The notes beneath the pieces were generated by a model that was not told the DNA's origin, searched no databases, and saw only the letters and a list, made by a program, of their open reading frames with translations. A stretch of 34,619 nucleotides of DNA from Nocardia ninae NBRC 108245 (GTDB lineage: Bacteria; Actinomycetota; Actinomycetes; Mycobacteriales; Mycobacteriaceae). Location: contig NZ_BJXA01000087.1 of assembly GCF_007990755.1 (NCBI RefSeq), positions 1 through 34,619 on the forward strand. Reading direction: 5' to 3'. A program made the position numbers and the translations under genes. Positions 16,747-24,890 of the stretch are shown here, one piece after another; position 1 is the stretch's first letter; every line of letters starts with the position of its first letter.

Positions 16747-17190
16747 CTACTGCCCGAGCAGCCGCTCGGCGACCGCCGCTCGGAAGTGCGAGCAGGTGGT
16801 GAAGTCGGGGTGGTCGCAGGCCGACGCGTGCTCGATCAAGTCGAGCGCGGCCTGTGCGGTGGCGATGCGCGCCCGCAGTTCCGTCCGCCGCCGCTCGAAG
16901 ACCGCCGAGCGGTCCGGGGTGGTGAGCATGGTGTGGATGTCCTCGAGGGTGAAGCCGGCTTCCTTGGCGCGCAGGATCACCGCCACGCGGAAGATGTCGT
17001 CCTCGTTGTAGCGGCGGCGTCCGGCGGGATCGCGGGCCGGGGTCAGCAGGCCCACCGATTCCCAATGCCGCAGGACATGGGTGGCGATGCCGAATCGGGC
17101 TGCCACAGAACCGATGCCGGTCGTCGGAGAGGTTGACTTCGCTCGGTCCGCCACGGATTCGGTGCCGGACGCCGAGGGGCTCGACTTCAT
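16747..17190 (-). CDS. MerR-family transcriptional regulator
   Basis: 147-residue regulator. The winged HTH begins at GIGSVAARFGIATHVLRHWE (about residues 25-45) and continues with GLLTPARDPAGRRRYNEDDI, the classic MerR second helix-wing. A coiled-coil dimerisation helix (about 85-120) and a short C-terminus with Cys in SACDHPDFTTC and His residues follow; it may bind a small ligand or metal, but no canonical metal site is clear. The first 25 residues are not conserved sequence, so a later GTG (for example 17154) may be the true start. It diverges from a methyltransferase gene whose promoter has the MerR layout. Confidence 0.85.
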   Translation of the reverse strand: MKSSPSASGTESVADRAKSTSPTTGIGSVAARFGIATHVLRHWESVGLLTPARDPAGRRRYNEDDIFRVAVILRAKEAGFTLEDIHTMLTTPDRSAVFERRRTELRARIATAQAALDLIEHASACDHPDFTTCSHFRAAVAERLLGQ

Positions 17191-17245
17191 TCGGCCACCA
17201 CCGACCCGGTCGGCTTCGTTGCGCCTGAGCCGGTCACCGCAGGGC

Positions 17246-17276
17246 TTGACTTCATGTCGACATTAAGTCGCACGAT
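17246..17276 (+). promoter_or_regulatory. MerR-type promoter/operator of the methyltransferase gene
   Basis: A -35 TTGACT at 17246-17251 and a weak -10 CACGAT at 17271-17276 are separated by 19 bp, the over-long spacer typical of MerR-activated promoters. Inside it lies a dyad at 17248-17269, GACTT and AAGTC arms around the perfect palindrome ATGTCGACAT; 20 of 22 positions are symmetric. The start point would fall near 17283, next to ATG 17284. It overlaps the earlier in-frame ATG at 17254, which argues against that start. Confidence 0.65.
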
Positions 17277-17283
17277 GGCCGTC

Positions 17284-18012
17284 ATGTCTACCTTGATCGA
17301 ACGTCTCGATGCCATCGATACCGCGCCGGGCGTTGCCGAACTGCGCGCCCACTCCTACGATCTGCTGCGCCTGAAAGACGGTGCCTCCGTGGTCGATGTC
17401 GGCTGCGGGTCCGGTCGCGCGGTCGCCGAATTAGCCGAGCGAGGTGCGGTGCCGATCGGTATCGATCCGAGCGAGCAGATGCTGGATATCGCGCGGACAC
17501 GGTGGCCCGCACTGGAGTTCCGTCGAGCAACCGCCGAAGCACTACCGCTACCGGATGAAGCGGTATCCGGCTACCGTGCCGACAAGGTTTTCCATGAGAT
17601 CGCGGACCCCGCGGCGGCATTGGGGGAAGCTCGCCGGGTCCTGGCTCCGGGCGGCCGCATCGTCCTGCTGGGTCAGGATTGGGACGCCATCATCATCGAC
17701 TCCGCCGATCCGGAGACCACCCGCGCCCTCGTGCACGCTCGCGCGGACACGATCACCAACCCCCGTTCCGCTCGCGCCTACCGAAATATGCTGCTGGCCA
17801 GCGGGTTCCATGACGTCACCGTGGAAGCACGCACACCGATCATCACCGACGAGCTGATGCTGCCGATGCTCACCGGTCTGGTCGCGGCCGCCGGCGACAA
17901 GCTAGACCGGGCACGGGCCGAAGCTTGGCTCGACGAGCAGACCACCCAGGCGAGAACAGGTCGCCTGATGGTGGCGATCCCACTGTTCATCGCCGCAGCC
18001 TCCCGGCCGTGA
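17284..18012 (+). CDS. Class I SAM-dependent methyltransferase
   Basis: 242-residue Rossmann-fold methyltransferase of the UbiE/Methyltransf_11 group. Motif I VVDVGCGSGRAVAEL is at about residues 36-50, acidic motif II GIDPSEQMLDIAR follows, and motif IV/post-I segments (EAVSGYRADKVFHEIADP, ARRVLAPGGRIVLLGQDWD) are in order. Such enzymes methylate small molecules; the substrate is unknown. ATG 17284 is favoured because the MerR-like operator covers the upstream in-frame ATG 17254. The gene is divergent from the MerR regulator, which probably activates it in response to a small molecule that the enzyme may modify (inferred). Confidence 0.88.
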   Translation: MSTLIERLDAIDTAPGVAELRAHSYDLLRLKDGASVVDVGCGSGRAVAELAERGAVPIGIDPSEQMLDIARTRWPALEFRRATAEALPLPDEAVSGYRADKVFHEIADPAAALGEARRVLAPGGRIVLLGQDWDAIIIDSADPETTRALVHARADTITNPRSARAYRNMLLASGFHDVTVEARTPIITDELMLPMLTGLVAAAGDKLDRARAEAWLDEQTTQARTGRLMVAIPLFIAAASRP

Positions 18013-18015
18013 CAG

Positions 18016-18062
18016 CGGGCATGAGAGCGGGCACTCTCGCACTTTCGCGCCACCATGTCCCG
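18016..18062. repeat. Solo copy of the 48-bp stem-loop repeat
   Basis: A 47-bp element beginning CGGGCATGAGAGCGGGC and ending GCGCCACCATGTCCCG, 3 bp after the methyltransferase stop and 35 bp before the PhzF-like start. It matches the units of the 25711-26359 array over its whole length, including the CACTTTCGCGCCACCA interior and CATGTCCCG terminal arm. It shows that the element is dispersed, not only tandem. Confidence 0.8.
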
Positions 18063-18097
18063 TTGATCATGAAGTGCCCTACTGGTTGGCTGAGTGT

Positions 18098-18742
18098 GTG
18101 ACTGAGTACGACGTACTGCGCGTCTTCTGTGACCCCGACGGTCGATACGGCAACGAGCTCGGCGTCGTCCGCGATGGATCCGCCGTTCCCGAAGTGGCCG
18201 AGCGCCAAGCTTTCGCCAGGAAGTTGGGTTTCAGCGAGACCGTATTCGTCGACGACCCGGTGCGTGGCGCCATCGACATCTACACGCCGACCGCACGGCT
18301 GCCCTTCGCCGGACATCCGTGCGTGGGCGTGGCCTGGCTGCTGGACGTACCCAGCTTGGTCACGACTGCCGGCGTAGTCGGCACCCGGTCCGACGGGGAG
18401 TTCATTTGGATCCAGGCGCCCGCCGAATGGGCGCCCCCGCGCACCCTTCGCCAATACGGTTCCGCGGCAGAAGTGGACGGTCTGCCGGTCCCGGAGCCGG
18501 GCGAGTGGATCTACGCGTGGGCCTGGCAGGACGAGTCCGCCGGGAAGATCAGGGCCCGCGCCTTCCCCGGCCGCGGCGACGGTATCGAGGAGGACGAGGC
18601 GACAGGCGCGGCGGCACTGCTGCTCACGTCGAGACTCGGCCGCCCCCTGCATATTTCGCAGGGACGCGGGTCGCAGATCGCGACAGCCCCGCGACCGAAC
18701 GACCTCATCGAAGTGGGTGGGCGCGTCAGAAGGGCTAGGTAG
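18098..18742 (+). CDS. PhzF family isomerase-like protein
   Basis: 214-residue PhzF-family protein (diaminopimelate-epimerase fold). Recognisable features are the N-terminal strand and GNELGVV loop, the catalytic-Glu block GFSETVFVDD, the FAGHP motif in ARLPFAGHPCVGVAWLL, and the second-lobe motif DEATGAAALLL. PhzF itself isomerises dihydro-hydroxyanthranilate in phenazine synthesis, but most relatives are stand-alone and of unknown substrate. No phenazine genes are near, so a phenazine role is not supported. It is shorter than typical PhzF (about 280), with a compact middle. GTG 18098 gives the family N-terminus; an upstream in-frame GTG at 18074 is possible. Confidence 0.8.
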   Translation: MTEYDVLRVFCDPDGRYGNELGVVRDGSAVPEVAERQAFARKLGFSETVFVDDPVRGAIDIYTPTARLPFAGHPCVGVAWLLDVPSLVTTAGVVGTRSDGEFIWIQAPAEWAPPRTLRQYGSAAEVDGLPVPEPGEWIYAWAWQDESAGKIRARAFPGRGDGIEEDEATGAAALLLTSRLGRPLHISQGRGSQIATAPRPNDLIEVGGRVRRAR

Positions 18743-18787
18743 CTCCCCGCTCACCGCAGGCCGACCGGGCGTCCAGCCGATCCGCAC

Positions 18788-20716
18788 TCACCGAGCGACG
18801 AGCCACCCACCGATCCGCCGGGCGATATCGGGCGCGGTCAACCCGAGCTCCGCATGCACCTCACCCCGCGACGCGTGATCCAAGAACTGCTGCGGCACAC
18901 CGAGATCCCGGGTCGGGATGTCCAGACCGGAGTTGCGTAGGCGCGCGGAAACGGTCGAGCCGATGCCACCGTGCAGTCCGCCGTCCTCCACCGTGACCAC
19001 GAGCCGGTAGTTCTCGGCCAGCTTGACCAGCGTGTCGGAGACCGGAAGCACCCACCGCGGGTCGATCACGGTGACCGAAATCCCTTCGGCCTCCAGCAAG
19101 TCCGCGGCCTCCAGCGCCGGACCGGCGAACGAGCCGACCGCTACCAGCAGCACGTCACCGCGCACCGCCTGCACCGATCCGCCACCGTCGAGCGCGGGTT
19201 CGTCACCGCTGCGCTCCCCGGCGGCCAGCCGCAGCACATCGACACCGTCGAGCCGCTCGACCGCCGAGATATCGTCGGCGACACTGCCTTTCGGGAACCT
19301 GATCGCGGTGGGTCCGTCGTTGACAGCAAGCGCCTCGGCCAGTTCCTCGCGCAGGGTTGCCGCGTCACGCGGCGCCGCCACCCGGATCCCGGGAATGATG
19401 CCGAGCACCGACAGGTCCCACATGCCGTTGTGGCTGGCACCGTCGGGCCCGGTGATGCCCGAGCGATCCAGCACGACGGTCACCGGCTGCTTCAACAGCG
19501 CGACATCCATCAGCAACTGGTCGAAGGCACGGTTGAGAAACGTGGAGTAGATCGCGACCACGGGATGCATGCCACCGAGCGCGAGCCCGGCCGCCGACGC
19601 CATCGCGTGCTGTTCGGCGATGCCGACGTCGAACATCCGCTCGGGGAACCGTTCGCCGAACGCGGCGAGCCCGGTCGGACCAGGCATGGCCGCCGTTATC
19701 GCGACGATGTCCTCGCGCCGTTCGGCCTGGGCGACGAGTTCCTCGGAGAACACCGCGGTCCAGCCGAGCGCCTTCGGTCCGCCCACGGGGACACCGGTGA
19801 GCGGGTCGATCGGATCGCAGGCGTGCATCTGGTCGGCGATGTGGTTCTCGGCGGGCGCGTAGCCATGACCCTTCTGGGTCACCGCGTGCACCACCACCGG
19901 ACCGCCGAAGTCCTTGGCCCGGCGCAGCGCCGCCTCCAGCGCGACGATGTCGTGCCCGTCGACCGGGCCGACGTACTTCATCCCGAGGTCGCTGAACAGC
20001 TCCTGCGGGCTCACCGCGTCCTTTATCCCGGCCTTCACCGCGTGCATCATCGAGTACGCGGACTCGCCGACCCGCGGGATGCTCTTGAGGATCCGCTTCC
20101 CGGTGTCGAGCGCGTGCTCGTAGGCGGGCTGGGTGCGCAGCGCGGTCAACCGGTCGGCCAGGCCGCCGATGGTCGGCGCGTAGGAGCGGCCGTTGTCGTT
20201 GACGACGATGACGACCGGGCGGTCGGGCGCGCCCGCGATGTTGTTGAGCGCCTCCCAGCACATGCCGCCGGTGAGCGCGCCGTCGCCGACCACGGCGACC
20301 ACGTGCCGGTCCTGGCCGCTGAGCGCGAACGCCTTGGCCAGGCCGTCGGCGTAGGACAGCGACGCGGAGGCGTGTGAGGACTCCACCCAGTCGTGCGCGC
20401 TCTCGGCGCGGCTGGGGTAGCCGGACAGGCCGCCCCGCTTGCGTAGCGAGTCGAACTCGTCCTTGCGGCCGGTCAGGATCTTGTGCACGTAGGCCTGGTG
20501 GCCGGTGTCGAAGATCAACGGATCGGCAGGCGAGTCGAAGATCCGGTGCAGGGCGATGGTCAGTTCGACCACGCCGAGGTTCGGGCCGAGGTGCCCACCG
20601 GTCGCGGCAACCTTCTGCACGAGGAACTCGCGGATCTCGTCCGCCAGCTCACGCAGTTGCGGCGCGGTGAGCGGACGCAAATCTTCGGGCGTGTCGACCC
20701 GGGAAAGCACTCCCAC
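18788..20716 (-). CDS. dxs: 1-deoxy-D-xylulose-5-phosphate synthase Dxs
   Basis: 642-residue thiamine-diphosphate enzyme that condenses pyruvate with glyceraldehyde-3-phosphate, the first step of the MEP isoprenoid pathway. The N-terminal substrate block [10 protein letters not shown], the ThDP-binding motif [21 protein letters not shown] (GDG...NN), the catalytic Glu in DVGIAEQHA and the C-terminal transketolase domain are complete. Length is normal. GTG 20716 has GGAGGGAG about 12 nt upstream. Transcribed divergently from the glutaminase gene; a 13-bp palindrome lies 29-41 bp upstream. Confidence 0.97.
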   Translation of the reverse strand: MGVLSRVDTPEDLRPLTAPQLRELADEIREFLVQKVAATGGHLGPNLGVVELTIALHRIFDSPADPLIFDTGHQAYVHKILTGRKDEFDSLRKRGGLSGYPSRAESAHDWVESSHASASLSYADGLAKAFALSGQDRHVVAVVGDGALTGGMCWEALNNIAGAPDRPVVIVVNDNGRSYAPTIGGLADRLTALRTQPAYEHALDTGKRILKSIPRVGESAYSMMHAVKAGIKDAVSPQELFSDLGMKYVGPVDGHDIVALEAALRRAKDFGGPVVVHAVTQKGHGYAPAENHIADQMHACDPIDPLTGVPVGGPKALGWTAVFSEELVAQAERREDIVAITAAMPGPTGLAAFGERFPERMFDVGIAEQHAMASAAGLALGGMHPVVAIYSTFLNRAFDQLLMDVALLKQPVTVVLDRSGITGPDGASHNGMWDLSVLGIIPGIRVAAPRDAATLREELAEALAVNDGPTAIRFPKGSVADDISAVERLDGVDVLRLAAGERSGDEPALDGGGSVQAVRGDVLLVAVGSFAGPALEAADLLEAEGISVTVIDPRWVLPVSDTLVKLAENYRLVVTVEDGGLHGGIGSTVSARLRNSGLDIPTRDLGVPQQFLDHASRGEVHAELGLTAPDIARRIGGWLVAR

Positions 20717-20744
20717 CTGAACTCGCTCCCTCCGGATAGCGCAT

Positions 20745-20757
20745 CTGATCCGATCAG
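20745..20757. promoter_or_regulatory. Odd palindrome upstream of dxs
   Basis: CTGATC C GATCAG, perfectly symmetric around a central base, 29-41 bp before the dxs start codon. It may be an operator or part of the 5' leader; no other evidence. Confidence 0.35.
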
Positions 20758-20871
20758 TCTACGGAGCGGCGGGGAGTGCCCTCGTACGAGAACCGAACTG
20801 CCCCACCCTGCCACGACCACCACCAGCCGACATCGAACCGAAATGTGAGCCTCGGCATACGGTACTCGGCC

Positions 20872-20877
20872 TAGAGT
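20872..20877 (+). promoter_or_regulatory. -10 hexamer for the leaderless glutaminase gene
   Basis: TAGAGT followed by 6 nt (GATCGT) and GTG 20884. It matches the layout seen at several other genes in this window. Confidence 0.6.
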
Positions 20878-20883
20878 GATCGT

Positions 20884-22749
20884 GTGGCCGAGGCCGGAGA
20901 GGCGATCGAGCGGACAATCGAACCGGGCGTCGTGTCCAGGATCGTCGACGACGTCTACCAGCTGTGCCGACCCGACGATTCCGGCGCGCTGGCCGACTAC
21001 ATTCCTGAACTGGCTGCCGCGCAGCCGGATTCGTTCGCGCTGTGTCTGGCCACCGCCGACGGGCGGGTCTACGGCACCGGCGACCTGGATACCTCGTTCA
21101 CCATCCAGTCCATCTCCAAGCCGTTCACCTATGCGCTGGCCCTCGCCGATCGCGGCACCGCGTTCGTGGACGGGCGCATCGATGTGGAGCCGTCCGGCGA
21201 GCCGTTCAACGAGATCAGCTTGGATCCGGTGACCGAGCGGCCGCGCAATCCGATGATCAATGCGGGCGCGATCACCGCTGCGGCGTTGATCACCGGCGAC
21301 GACCCGGTCGAGCGTTTCGAGCGCATCCGGCGCTGTTTTTCGCGCTTCGCCGGGCGCGAACTGAGCATGAACGAGGCGGTGTACGCCTCCGAGGCACGCA
21401 CCGGCTTCCGCAACCGCGCCATCGGCTACATGCTGCGCTCGTTCGGCATCATCGACTCCGACCCGGACGAGGCGGTCGACCGCTACTTCCGGCAGTGCTC
21501 CATCGACGTGACCTGCCGCGACCTCGCGCTGATGGCGGCGACGCTGGCCAACAACGGGCGCAATCCGGTGACCGGGGAACGCGCGCTCTCGACGGCGCTG
21601 ACCGAGCGGGTGCTCAGCGTGATGACCACCTGCGGCATGTACAACGCGGCCGGCGATTGGGTGACGACAGTCGGGATGCCCGCCAAGAGCGGGGTCGGCG
21701 GCGGCATCGTCGCGGTGCTGCCCGGTCAGATCGGCATCGCCGTGTACTCGCCTCGGCTGGACGTGCACGGCAACAGCGTGCGCGGCGTCGCCGCCTGCCG
21801 GGAGCTGTCGAAGCGGCTGGAACTGCACTTCCTACGGGTCACACGGGCGGCGCGGACCGCGATCCGGGCCGCGTACTCGGTGGCCGAGGTGCCGTCGCGG
21901 CTGCGTCGGACGACCGACGAGATCGCCGTGCTGGCCGAGCACGGGCATCGGGCGCGGGTCTACGAACTGCACGGTGACCTGTTGTTCGCGGGTGCGGAGA
22001 GCGCGGTGCGGACCATCGAGGAGCAGGCCGGTGAGCTGGCGGCGCTGGTGGTGGATCTGCGCCGGGTCGGTGAGGTGAGCGCGATCGCGGTGCGGATGCT
22101 CGACAGTTTGGAAGCCGAACTCGCGGCGGTCGGTGTGCGGGTGGCGCTGGTCGATCCCGATGCCAAGCTCGGGCACCTGGTGTCGAGTCTGGATCCGGAC
22201 GATCCGCGGGGACGGGTGTTCATCGATCGCGACACCGCGACCGAATGGTGCGAGGACATCGTGCTCGAGCGGCATCGACCCGCGGACGAACCGGTGTGCA
22301 CGTCGATCACCATCGAGGACCATTCGGCGCTCGCCGCGCTCGAACCGGATGATCGGGCGCGGTTGGCCAAGGAGTTCGAGGTGCACACCTACGCGCGCGG
22401 CGAGGTGATCGCGCGGCGTGGGAGCGAGCGGTCCGGGTTGTATCTGATCCTGGAAGGGCGGGTGCGAATCACCTTCGAGGGCAGTGATGCGCGGACGCAT
22501 CGGCTGGTGAGTCTGTCGGCGGGGATGTCGTTCGGGGAGATCCCGATGCTGGTGGGGACGCCGTTCGTGAACGAGGCGCGGGCGGAGACCGGAGTACGGG
22601 TCGCCGTGCTCGGTCCCGCGCGGTTCGATCAGCTCACCTCGCAGGCGCCGCAGTTGAAGCTCGCATTGCTGGAGCGGTTGGCGGCGGGGGCGTATGCGCA
22701 GATGGATGCGGCGGTGCGGGCGATCGCGGTGCGTGGGGGTGACTATTGA
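20884..22749 (+). CDS. glsA: Glutaminase A fused to STAS and cyclic-nucleotide-binding-like domains
   Basis: 621-residue three-domain protein. Residues about 18-315 are a complete serine-dependent (beta-lactamase-like) glutaminase, which hydrolyses L-glutamine to glutamate and ammonia; catalytic Ser76 and Lys79 are in QSISKPF, with RNPMINAGAI at 121-130 and PAKSGVGGGI at 266-275. Residues about 355-465 look like a STAS domain (LAALVVDLRRVGEVSAIAVRML). Residues about 485-610 resemble a cNMP-binding domain (GLYLILEGRVRITFEG, then SFGEIPMLVGTPFVNEAR as phosphate-cassette region). Bacterial glutaminases are usually about 310 residues, so the C-terminal half is a regulatory addition. It suggests control of glutamine hydrolysis by a nucleotide or partner protein (inferred). 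Confidence 0.92.
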   Translation: MAEAGEAIERTIEPGVVSRIVDDVYQLCRPDDSGALADYIPELAAAQPDSFALCLATADGRVYGTGDLDTSFTIQSISKPFTYALALADRGTAFVDGRIDVEPSGEPFNEISLDPVTERPRNPMINAGAITAAALITGDDPVERFERIRRCFSRFAGRELSMNEAVYASEARTGFRNRAIGYMLRSFGIIDSDPDEAVDRYFRQCSIDVTCRDLALMAATLANNGRNPVTGERALSTALTERVLSVMTTCGMYNAAGDWVTTVGMPAKSGVGGGIVAVLPGQIGIAVYSPRLDVHGNSVRGVAACRELSKRLELHFLRVTRAARTAIRAAYSVAEVPSRLRRTTDEIAVLAEHGHRARVYELHGDLLFAGAESAVRTIEEQAGELAALVVDLRRVGEVSAIAVRMLDSLEAELAAVGVRVALVDPDAKLGHLVSSLDPDDPRGRVFIDRDTATEWCEDIVLERHRPADEPVCTSITIEDHSALAALEPDDRARLAKEFEVHTYARGEVIARRGSERSGLYLILEGRVRITFEGSDARTHRLVSLSAGMSFGEIPMLVGTPFVNEARAETGVRVAVLGPARFDQLTSQAPQLKLALLERLAAGAYAQMDAAVRAIAVRGGDY

Positions 22750-22753
22750 GCGG

Positions 22754-22773
22754 GTTGTCCGGGACGCGACAAC
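22754..22773 (+). terminator. Candidate hairpin after the glutaminase gene
   Basis: GTTGTC and GACAAC, 6-bp arms with an 8-nt loop, 4 nt past the stop codon. No T-run. Confidence 0.4.
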
Positions 22774-22848
22774 TATCCGTGGCGGGGACGATTGCCAGCT
22801 CTCCGCCGTTGACCAGATGAGACCGACCCGTCGACAGAGGAGCATGCC

Positions 22849-23529
22849 GTGAACACGAAGTCCGAGTCCGCCGGTCCGGGCACCGTCACGATCTTCGGGA
22901 GCGGCACGGCCCGCGCGACCCCGGATGTGATGCGGGTGACGATCTCTGTCGAGTGTCGGGCGAGCAAGGTTGCGCTCGCGTACAGCAAGGCAGGTGACCG
23001 GGTTGCCGCCGTCACCCATTCGCTGCGCTCCGACGGTGTCGAGAGCCGGGACATCGCGACCAGCGGATTGTCCGTGCACACCGAAACCGTGTGGACCGAA
23101 GGTCAGGGCAATCGGATCACCGGGTATCTCGCGAGCACGTCGCTGACCATCTCGCTGCGCAATCTCGGTGAGGACGCCGACCCCGGTCCCGCGACGATCA
23201 TCGCCAACGCCGTCGACGCGGGTGGCGACGATGTGCGTCTCGGGGGGTTGAATCTCACGTTCGCCGATCAGGAATCGCTGCTCGTCGAGGCACGGGACGC
23301 GGCGTGGGAGAACGCGGTCGCCAAGGCGGAGCAGTTCGCGCGACGAGCGGGGCGCACGCTCGGCGCGGTGCTCGAGATCACGGAGAATACTTCCGCCGCA
23401 CCGCCTTCCATTCCTCGGATCAAGGCGATGGCGGTGTCGATGGATGCCTACGGTGCCGCGCCGGTGCCGGTCGAGCTGGGTGAGAGTGAGATCTCGGCGG
23501 GGATTCGCGTTACGTGGCAGATGGATTGA
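22849..23529 (+). CDS. SIMPL domain (DUF541) protein
   Basis: 226-residue SIMPL-domain protein (family of mammalian SIMPL and Brucella BP26). The fold is recognisable from the N-terminal strand GTVTIFGSGTARATPDVMRV, the central ESRDIATSGLSVHTE and the helix DAAWENAVAKAEQFARRAGR preceding the C-terminal strand. Unlike many bacterial members it has no signal peptide, so it is probably cytosolic. The function is not established; some members are linked to oxidative-stress tolerance or form channel-like oligomers. GTG 22849 follows a good ribosome-binding site (AGAGGAG). Convergent with the DUF1330 gene, 14 bp apart. Confidence 0.88.
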   Translation: MNTKSESAGPGTVTIFGSGTARATPDVMRVTISVECRASKVALAYSKAGDRVAAVTHSLRSDGVESRDIATSGLSVHTETVWTEGQGNRITGYLASTSLTISLRNLGEDADPGPATIIANAVDAGGDDVRLGGLNLTFADQESLLVEARDAAWENAVAKAEQFARRAGRTLGAVLEITENTSAAPPSIPRIKAMAVSMDAYGAAPVPVELGESEISAGIRVTWQMD

Positions 23530-23543
23530 CCAGACGTGGTCGC

Positions 23544-23840
23544 TCAGCGGTGATCGAGCCCCTTGATCAGCATGCTCACGGTTTCGGCGCCGGCGTGCCT
23601 GTCCTTCGAAATCTCCAGATACTCCGGCGATTCCGCCCAGGCCCGGAACGCGGGCTCGTCGGGGAACGACATCAGCACCACCTTCTCCCGGTCCGTGCTG
23701 CCCTCGATGAGCTGCGGTGACTCGTCGGCGGCGAGCAGCGTGCCTGCGTAGCGGGTGAAGATGTCGAGGAAACGCGCCTGGTACCGGTCGTAGGCGTCCC
23801 GATCGGTGAACTTCAGTTGCGCGATCACATACACGGTCAT
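23544..23840 (-). CDS. DUF1330 (ferredoxin-like dimeric alpha/beta-barrel) protein
   Basis: 98-residue small protein beginning MTVYVIAQLKFTDRDAYDRY, the standard DUF1330 opening, with KVVLMSFPDEPAFRAWAESPEY matching the family's second strand and helix. These proteins form dimeric alpha/beta barrels; no reaction is established. ATG 23840 is the family start; the frame continues upstream without conserved sequence. Confidence 0.88.
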   Translation of the reverse strand: MTVYVIAQLKFTDRDAYDRYQARFLDIFTRYAGTLLAADESPQLIEGSTDREKVVLMSFPDEPAFRAWAESPEYLEISKDRHAGAETVSMLIKGLDHR

Positions 23841-23943
23841 GGCTGTGACTGTAGGGCTCGAAGAACTTTCGGCATCGATGGAACCGGGCGGGCACCTACC
23901 GCGTCCGAATAGGTAAGGCAGCACGCCGTCCTAAGGATGTCGG

Positions 23944-24828
23944 ATGATCGCTCGGCGCAACGATTTCGTTCTCTTCCTTCTCGTCGCGATCGGTGCGGCA
24001 TGGGTGCTGGCGTCCGGGCCGTGGCTCGATGGTGCGGGGCTGCGGTCCGGATTGTGGCTGCACACCGGTGCCGCGATGATGATGCTGTCCCCGGCGCTGG
24101 GTGTGCTCGCGGTGTGGTGGTATCGGCGGCTGTCCTGGTCGGCACTGGTGGCGCAGAACGGGTTACGGCTCGGTCCACGACCGCGGCGGACCGTGTGGTT
24201 GATGGTGATCGCCTGGTTCGGGACGCCGCTGGTCCTGTGGCTCGCCTTCGGGCTGAGCGCGTTGTTCGACGTGTACGTCTTCGAATTCTCGCGACCGGAG
24301 ATCATCGCCGCCGTCATCGTCGAGGCGGTCACCGTCGCCACCCTCAGCACCCTGCCGTTCGCGCTCGCCGAAGAACTCGGCTGGCGCGGCTGGCTGATGC
24401 CGCAGCTCACCGGCCGCCTCGGACTCGTCGGCGGAATCGTTGCCACCGGGATGATCTGGGCGCTGTGGCACGCACCGCTGACCCTGCTCGGCTACAACTA
24501 TCCCAACCTCGGCGCCTGGGCCGCTGTCGCGTTCATCGGATTCTGTGTGCCGTTCGGCGCCATTCTCGGGTGGCTGCGGATGCGCACCGGCAGCATCTGG
24601 CCGTGCGCCGTCGCGCATGCCGCGTTCAACGGAAGTGCCATGGTATTCGGCTTATTCGGCTCGACTACATATGCGGCGAACCCTCTGTGGGCAGGGTACG
24701 GATTCGTCGGCTGGGGTGTACTCACGGTGCTCGCCACAGTGTTGTTCACCTGCTTCCCGGTCCGTCCGGTGGTTGTCCGCCCGGGATTCTTTGCGCTACC
24801 CGCACATTCGCGACCGTCGCTCGGGTAA
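23944..24828 (+). CDS. CPBP-family intramembrane metalloprotease
   Basis: 294-residue polytopic membrane protein of the CAAX-protease/bacteriocin-processing (CPBP/ABI) family. About eight hydrophobic helices are visible. Motif 1 AEELGWRGWLMPQL (EExxxR, near residue 141) and the later LWHAPLTLLGY and HAAFNGS (HxxxN) motifs supply the expected metal ligands and are all intact. Members cleave prenylated or other membrane-associated substrates, sometimes for bacteriocin immunity. There is no partner gene here to indicate the substrate. AAGGA lies about 7 nt before ATG 23944. Confidence 0.88.
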   Translation: MIARRNDFVLFLLVAIGAAWVLASGPWLDGAGLRSGLWLHTGAAMMMLSPALGVLAVWWYRRLSWSALVAQNGLRLGPRPRRTVWLMVIAWFGTPLVLWLAFGLSALFDVYVFEFSRPEIIAAVIVEAVTVATLSTLPFALAEELGWRGWLMPQLTGRLGLVGGIVATGMIWALWHAPLTLLGYNYPNLGAWAAVAFIGFCVPFGAILGWLRMRTGSIWPCAVAHAAFNGSAMVFGLFGSTTYAANPLWAGYGFVGWGVLTVLATVLFTCFPVRPVVVRPGFFALPAHSRPSLG

Positions 24829-24844
24829 GCCATCCCGGAACCCC

Positions 24845-24850
24845 TATATT
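24845..24850 (+). promoter_or_regulatory. -10 element of the crotonase gene
   Basis: TATATT, a strong match in a GC-rich setting, with a start site expected near 24857 and a leader of about 34 nt containing TTAGGGGT as ribosome-binding site before ATG 24891. The -35 is weak. Confidence 0.5.
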
Positions 24851-24890
24851 GGGATGTCGGTGACGGTTTGGTTGCCGGTTAGGGGTTCGT

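Noticed and set aside
18098-18742. Phenazine biosynthesis locus
   Set aside because: Only a lone PhzF-like gene; no other phz genes nearby, and most PhzF relatives have unrelated roles.
21832-23895. 687-codon minus-strand frame opposite the glutaminase and SIMPL genes
   Set aside because: Low-complexity Arg/His/Pro-rich antisense shadow with no domain; the plus-strand proteins are clearly real.
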